DNA from: Candidatus Sigynarchaeota archaeon
GTDB lineage: Archaea; Asgardarchaeota; Lokiarchaeia; Sigynarchaeales; Sigynarchaeaceae
DNA length: 8,204 nt
Direction of reading: 5' to 3'
Assembly: GCA_030587525.1 (NCBI GenBank)
Contig: JAUQYW010000467.1
Span: 1-8,204, forward strand
A model generated the notes under the pieces. It worked only from the letters and a program-made list of their open reading frames with translations. It was not told the origin of the DNA and searched no databases. The position numbers were made by a program, and so were the translations under genes. Shown here one piece after another: positions 6,009 to 8,204 of this stretch. Position 1 is the stretch's first letter. The number at the start of each line of letters is the position of its first letter.

Positions 6009-6581
6009 ATGAAAAAGATGAAATTCAAATTTTCGATCGTAGGCGAAGCCATCCATTTCAAGAGTGGAACAGGCAGCGCAAATATCCGTGCGTGTTACGA
6101 GACCATTGCAGCAAAGTTTGCCGAATTCGGCCTCCCGAATTCCAGGATCGAGCTGGTTCCCATCGATATGAACAACAAGACCGAACAAGATGCGCTCGTT
6201 ATCAGCAGCGACATAGCGCCTATCAATCGATTGCAGGTCATCTTCAAGGTCACGAACATGGGGAACACCTGCCTCTTCTCCGTGTACAAGCAAGTGAAGC
6301 ACATCAGCTGGTTCTGGTGGGTGTTTACCCTGCGGCCATCGCTGAATCCCCTCTCGAACGTCAACGGCAATGTGGAAAGCAGTATCGTGATGCAAGCGTC
6401 GCACGGGTTCGGTAGCAAGAAAGAACCCGATTACGTGCAAGGAAGCTTGAAAATGCGGAACATGTTCCAGCTGATGCTGTTCCGCTGGCAGCAGCCCAAG
6501 CTCTTCCAGCTAGAATACTTCCAGACCTTGAATTACGTGTGCGACGTTCTCACGGACGTCGGTGACACGTTCATCAAGTGA
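6009..6581 (+). CDS. Unknown 190-residue protein
   Basis: I do not recognise a family for this protein. It is 190 residues long, starting at ATG 6009; a second in-frame ATG is three codons on, and the upstream ribosome site (GAG) is weak. It looks like a mixed alpha/beta domain. There is an N-terminal basic strand (KKMKFKFSIVG), a helix around 24-40, strands around 46-51, 63-66 and 75-92, a striking aromatic patch WFWWVF at 101-106, a Gly/Asn-rich loop at 111-123, and a C-terminal helical part rich in Phe, Gln and Leu (152-182). There is no signal peptide, and no stretch is long enough to be a clear transmembrane helix, although the Trp patch could touch a membrane or ligand. Codon use matches the definite genes and it has its own promoter-like region, so it is very likely real. 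It stands alone between divergent and convergent neighbours. Confidence 0.7.
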   Translation: MKKMKFKFSIVGEAIHFKSGTGSANIRACYETIAAKFAEFGLPNSRIELVPIDMNNKTEQDALVISSDIAPINRLQVIFKVTNMGNTCLFSVYKQVKHISWFWWVFTLRPSLNPLSNVNGNVESSIVMQASHGFGSKKEPDYVQGSLKMRNMFQLMLFRWQQPKLFQLEYFQTLNYVCDVLTDVGDTFIK

Positions 6582-6585
6582 ATTA

Positions 6586-6617
6586 CCTTTCTCTTTCCCT
6601 TCCTTCCTTTTTTTCCC
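6586..6617 (+). terminator. Pyrimidine-tract terminator after the 190-residue gene
   Basis: An almost pure C/T tract beginning five bases past the stop codon includes a run of seven T (6608-6614). This is typical of archaeal T-rich termination signals and closes the single-gene unit before the convergent methyltransferase. Confidence 0.55.
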
Positions 6618-6629
6618 GGTTCCTTGCAA

Positions 6630-6643
6630 CTTGAAAAATCAAG
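6630..6643 (-). terminator. Possible terminator of the methyltransferase gene
   Basis: CTTGA-AAAA-TCAAG is an inverted repeat that on the - strand has a T-rich loop. It lies 15 bases past the stop of the Dam-like gene. The stem is only five pairs, so the call is tentative. Confidence 0.3.
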
Positions 6644-6657
6644 CATTCTAATCGCGA

Positions 6658-7497
6658 TCAATCAAAGTCATTCAAGACCAGGACTTCCTTGATCTTTCCC
6701 CGCTTGGCGCCCACGCAGTTGATGGCCCGAATCGCCATGATGGTCTCGACGCGGTATTTCTTGTAGAGATCCAGGATGAAATCGCAATGGGAATTGCTGA
6801 GCATAACCTTGCACCCCCGCTTGTCCAGCTCCCGAAAAACATCGAATAATTTTTGTTGAGCCGCCTGATCGAAGCAATCCCTCGTGTAGCTCGTGAAGGA
6901 TGCAGTGGTCGACAATGGGACGTAGGGCGGGTCCATGTACACGAGGTCATCTGCCTTCGCGTACGTTAGGCACTTGTCAAACGTGTCGTGCACGAGCGTC
7001 GCTTGTTGCAATGCCTGGCTCACTGCGAGCAAGTTGTCATCGTCGCAGATCACGGGATCCGTGTAAGTCCCGAAGGGCACGTTGAATTCCCCCTTTTTGT
7101 TGACGCGATACAAGCCGTTGAAGCACACACGGTTCAAGTATATTGTTCGGGAGGCGCGCTCGATATCAGACCACTTGCTGAAATTTTCTTGCCGCCGGTC
7201 AACATTTCGCATGGTGTAATAATACGTGATTTCGTTCTTGTGCTTCGCAAGCGATGCAATCAAATCCCGCACGTTGTTCTTGATCACGGCGTAGACGTTC
7301 ATGAGCTCTGGATTGTTATCGATGAGGATGGCTCGTTCTGGATGCAAGTGAAAAAATAATGCGCCACCGCCGACGAAAGGTTCGATATACGTGCCATACC
7401 GCTCGGGCACGAACTTCGTGAGCTGGGGCAATAATTGCCGCTTTCCGCCTGCCCATTTCAAGACGGGATGCGGGATGTCGTTGCTGGTCCTCGCCAT
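6658..7497 (-). CDS. Dam/D12-class N6-adenine DNA methyltransferase
   Basis: This 279-residue protein transfers a methyl group from S-adenosylmethionine to the N6 of adenine in double-stranded DNA. It shows the D12 (Dam) order: LKWAGGKRQLLPQL at 13-26, the SAM-binding PFVGGG at 40-45, an acidic IDNN at 59-62, the CFNGLYRVN..GEFNVPFG segment at 125-143 seen in Dam-type enzymes, and catalytic DPPY at 189-192. Length is normal for the family. The start is taken as ATG 7497, since the family usually begins only a few residues before KWAGGK. A TTG at 7563 would add 22 residues with no homology-like character. No restriction endonuclease, vsr or specificity gene is next to it, so it may be a solitary methylase; a partner could lie elsewhere. 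GATC is the usual target of Dam relatives, but the site cannot be proved from sequence. Cytoplasmic, DNA-acting. Confidence 0.92.
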   Translation of the reverse strand: MARTSNDIPHPVLKWAGGKRQLLPQLTKFVPERYGTYIEPFVGGGALFFHLHPERAILIDNNPELMNVYAVIKNNVRDLIASLAKHKNEITYYYTMRNVDRRQENFSKWSDIERASRTIYLNRVCFNGLYRVNKKGEFNVPFGTYTDPVICDDDNLLAVSQALQQATLVHDTFDKCLTYAKADDLVYMDPPYVPLSTTASFTSYTRDCFDQAAQQKLFDVFRELDKRGCKVMLSNSHCDFILDLYKKYRVETIMAIRAINCVGAKRGKIKEVLVLNDFD

Positions 7498-7580
7498 GGT
7501 TTTGTCGAACCGGTCGTGGCTGTCGATTTCACGTGCTTCGGCGGCGCAAGTCCACGCTGTCAATGATTCATCGAAAACGA

Positions 7581-7590
7581 GAAATTAAAA
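7581..7590 (-). promoter_or_regulatory. Possible TATA box of the methyltransferase gene
   Basis: On the - strand this reads TTTTAATTTC, an AT-rich box in otherwise GC-balanced sequence. Initiation about 26 bases on would fall near 7560, giving a leader of about 60 bases to ATG 7497 or an almost leaderless TTG start at 7563. Confidence 0.35.
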
Positions 7591-7652
7591 GGTATTCGTG
7601 TTGTCGAAAACCCCAGTACGAGAAACGGGGTGTTGCACGCGGGGAAAAAGGA

Positions 7653-8174
7653 TCAATTCCCGTGGTTCAAGTTCACGGTATTCCGCAAGGTTTTGCTGAT
7701 CGCGATCTTGTACAGCGATCTCGCATTTCGCAGGCTTTCATCCGAGGATGGAGACACGAGCGATTCTAAAGAAACTTGCGGCTTCAAGAATTGCTCGACG
7801 GCATTCGAAGCGTTGACTTCCTCGACTACAGCGGCCCGCGAAGCTGCATCTTTCTTGCCCTTTGGTTGATCAACCGTGCTCGCGCCGAGAACAGGAATGT
7901 CCGAGAGCACAGGATTGTTCCACACGAGTGATAGCAAGATGTCGTCGATCACGGATGTTCCCTTCACGTCGCTGGATTCCTTGAGTGCAGGAATCTCCTT
8001 GAAATGCTGCGATAGCGAGATATGCTTGGCGCTTTCGATTTCCTTGCGATCTGGCAAGGTAAAATGGTCTTGTTTTGGCGATCGTATCGCTTTCAGCGGC
8101 TTTAGTTCGATCGGTCCGAGTTTAGTATTCATGATCATCAAAGCAAGGATAGGGAGCTTGTCTAAAAGACCCAT
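7653..8174 (-). CDS. Unknown 173-residue protein, probably largely disordered
   Basis: I do not recognise this protein. ATG 8174 is preceded two bases upstream by AGGTGAT, an excellent archaeal ribosome site and the best evidence that the gene is real. The N terminus has a short hydrophobic stretch (LLDKLPILALMIM, 3-15), too short and too late-charged for a confident membrane helix. A second hydrophobic patch lies at 76-97 (DDILLSLVW...). The rest is rich in Ser, Lys, Glu and Asp with few aromatics and no cysteine, suggesting flexible segments. Third-position GC is lower than in the metabolic genes. About 155 bases separate it from the methyltransferase on the same strand, and a separate TATA-like box in between suggests that the two are not strictly co-transcribed. 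Confidence 0.55.
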   Translation of the reverse strand: MGLLDKLPILALMIMNTKLGPIELKPLKAIRSPKQDHFTLPDRKEIESAKHISLSQHFKEIPALKESSDVKGTSVIDDILLSLVWNNPVLSDIPVLGASTVDQPKGKKDAASRAAVVEEVNASNAVEQFLKPQVSLESLVSPSSDESLRNARSLYKIAISKTLRNTVNLNHGN

Positions 8175-8175
8175 G

Positions 8176-8183
8176 TATCACCT
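8176..8183 (-). promoter_or_regulatory. Ribosome binding site of the 173-residue gene
   Basis: On the - strand TAGGTGAT ends two bases before the ATG at 8174, a near-perfect archaeal Shine-Dalgarno sequence. It fixes the start of an otherwise unrecognised gene. Confidence 0.6.
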
Positions 8184-8204
8184 AAGTATTACCGCGAAAA
8201 CTTC

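Noticed and set aside
1..8204. CRISPR array, tRNA, rRNA or insertion sequence
   Set aside because: I found no regularly spaced repeats, cloverleaf with a T-arm, rRNA-like stretch, transposase or long terminal inverted repeats. A short tRNA with introns could escape reading by eye; tRNAscan-SE would settle it.

Overview
The window looks like a gene-dense archaeal chromosome segment of roughly 50% GC. The signs are GGTGAT-type ribosome binding sites, AT-rich TATA-like boxes, pyrimidine/T-run terminators and frequent GTG starts. The protein set (SCP2-like carrier, GH4 glycosidase, corrinoid-type UroD-family methyltransferase, N-glycosylation sequons on a surface enzyme) would suit a heterotrophic archaeon, possibly Asgard. 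That placement is only an impression, because no taxonomic marker is present. No rRNA, tRNA, CRISPR array, insertion sequence or integrase is visible.

Layout: (1) positions 3-95 hold the last 30 codons of a + strand gene that begins outside the window. (2) Positions 262-3642 hold a compact + strand four-gene cluster behind a TATA-like box at 202-211: an SCP2-type lipid-binding protein, a GH4 NAD/metal-dependent glycosidase of the alpha-galactosidase type, a 101-residue unknown protein with a Pro/Lys-rich tail, and a UroD/MtaA-type zinc methyltransferase. Gaps are only 6, 25 and 11 bases. (3) Convergent to it, 3746-5752 (- strand) encodes a 668-residue membrane protein. Five N-terminal helices and one C-terminal helix hold an extracytoplasmic glycosidase-like (clan GH-A type) domain carrying at least eight N-glycosylation sequons. 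(4) A 256-base divergent region contains a promoter and two inverted repeats, and leads into 6009-6581, an unrecognised 190-residue protein. (5) On the - strand lie a Dam/D12-class adenine DNA methyltransferase (6658-7497) and an unrecognised 173-residue protein (7653-8174).

How they may work together (inference): the surface glycosidase would act on glycosides outside the cell, and the cluster's GH4 enzyme would act inside on unphosphorylated glycosides. The SCP2-like protein could present or buffer a lipidic aglycone, and the UroD-family enzyme could transfer a methyl group. Together this could be a route for amphipathic or O-methylated glycosides, but no substrate can be read from the sequence. 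The methyltransferase and the two orphan proteins have no evident link to this theme.
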